The notes beneath the pieces were generated by a model. It saw only the letters and a list, made by a program, of their open reading frames with translations, was not told the origin of the DNA and did not search any database. This document shows, piece by piece, positions 5,495-5,957 of a DNA stretch of 5,957 nucleotides (position 1 is the first letter of the stretch; every line of letters begins with the position of its first letter). Made by a program: the position numbers and the translations under genes. This DNA comes from Pseudomonadota bacterium (GTDB lineage Bacteria; Pseudomonadota; Alphaproteobacteria; Acetobacterales; Acetobacteraceae): positions 1 to 5,957 of the forward strand of contig JAJZCS010000140.1 in the NCBI GenBank assembly GCA_021829055.1, in the 5' to 3' direction.

Positions 5495-5957
5495 ATGGGC
5501 GCAAGGGTAGATGCCGTTAAACCTTTTGGCACTTTCTTGAACCCTGAAGTCGAGGCGCTTCTCAATTCGGCTCGCCATCTGGTGTTGGCTGCTTCCGTGG
5601 ACGGCAACAACTCGGCAGCTCCATTCTTGTGCCGACGCGACGGGCCAACACTGGTATTTATGTGCTGGCGAGGCGCCCGTGTTGCCGCACAAATGGCAAT
5701 CAATCCTTTAGTCCAGGCAGTGATTCTTGGGGATTCTCCGGCGGCTCCAAAAACAGCCGCACTGGAAGTCACCGGTCACTGTCACACCATACGTGACCGC
5801 GGCGAGCGTGAGCGTATCGCGCACCTTTTGTTGTCGGGCTTTGAAGGATTGGACCTTGCGAACTATGCTGTATATCGGTTGCTCCCCACCCGTTTTGCAC
5901 TGGTCGGCCCTCTTGGAGCATCCATCCACGGGTCGCAGCGGGTAGCCAATAGATCGG
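5495..5957 (+). CDS. FMN-binding split-barrel protein of the PNPOx/HugZ type, C-terminus cut by window edge
   Basis: The frame is open from ATG 5495 to the right edge (154 residues plus one base). FLNPEVEALLNSARHLVLAAS (14-34), a strand-turn-strand through DGPTLVF (49-55), then ARVAAQMAINPLVQAVILGD (61-80) match the pattern of pyridoxamine-5'-phosphate-oxidase-like split barrels. LEVTGHCHTI (90-99) and NYAVYRLLPTRFALVGPLGASI (123-144) resemble the end of the barrel in HugZ/HutZ-type proteins. Members bind FMN, F420 or heme; which one applies here is not decidable. There is no signal peptide, so a cytoplasmic protein is expected. It starts 13 bases after the rhodanese-like stop, suggesting co-transcription, although the ribosome site is weak (GAG about 10 bases upstream). 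An ATG at 5481 in another frame gives only nine codons. A role in the sulfur pathway is not evident. Confidence 0.75.
   Translation, partial: MGARVDAVKPFGTFLNPEVEALLNSARHLVLAASVDGNNSAAPFLCRRDGPTLVFMCWRGARVAAQMAINPLVQAVILGDSPAAPKTAALEVTGHCHTIRDRGERERIAHLLLSGFEGLDLANYAVYRLLPTRFALVGPLGASIHGSQRVANRS

Noticed and set aside
5335..5772. 145-codon minus-strand open frame spanning the rhodanese-like tail and the next gene
   Set aside because: It is antisense to two plus-strand genes with clear motifs, and no domain is recognisable.
1..5957. CRISPR arrays, tRNA or rRNA genes, insertion sequences
   Set aside because: No regularly spaced repeats, cloverleaf-like structures, transposase frames or long terminal inverted repeats were seen on either strand.

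Overview
The window looks like proteobacterial DNA carrying a respiratory sulfur-metabolism locus. The evidence is a consensus FNR-type operator, Shine-Dalgarno-led genes, a Tat-exported molybdoenzyme and an NrfD membrane anchor. Species cannot be assigned from the sequence alone.

Layout. Bases 1-734 (minus strand) hold the N-terminal 244 residues of a periplasmic two-domain thiosulfate sulfurtransferase (rhodanese), cut by the left edge. Bases 735-1003 are a divergent control region with a perfect FNR-like palindrome (861-878), a matching -10 element, a small hairpin and one copy of a 25-bp repeat whose other copy is the first 25 bases of the window. From 1004 to the right edge, five tightly packed plus-strand genes form a likely operon: a Tat-exported molybdopterin catalytic subunit (1004-3202), a four-cluster [4Fe-4S] electron-transfer subunit (3199-3741, ATGA overlap), an 8-helix NrfD/PsrC quinone-reactive anchor (3768-4808), a secreted rhodanese-like protein (4819-5481), and an FMN-binding split-barrel protein of PNPOx/HugZ type (from 5495, cut by the right edge).

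How the genes may work together. The first three encode a complete polysulfide/thiosulfate-reductase-type (Psr/Phs) complex. Quinol would be oxidised at the membrane anchor, electrons would pass along the four-cluster subunit, and the periplasmic Mo-bis(MGD) subunit would reduce a sulfur compound; the reverse direction is also possible. Two exported rhodanese-fold proteins on either side suggest a sulfane-sulfur delivery system comparable in logic to Sud-Psr of Wolinella. The most unusual element is the rhodanese at 4819-5481. Its catalytic-loop cysteine is replaced by alanine, while a Pro/Ala-rich tail ends in Met-Cys-Gly, recalling the SoxY carrier arm. The FNR-like box at -41.5 relative to a predicted start implies induction under oxygen limitation. 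No dedicated TorD/NarJ-type chaperone is visible in the window.
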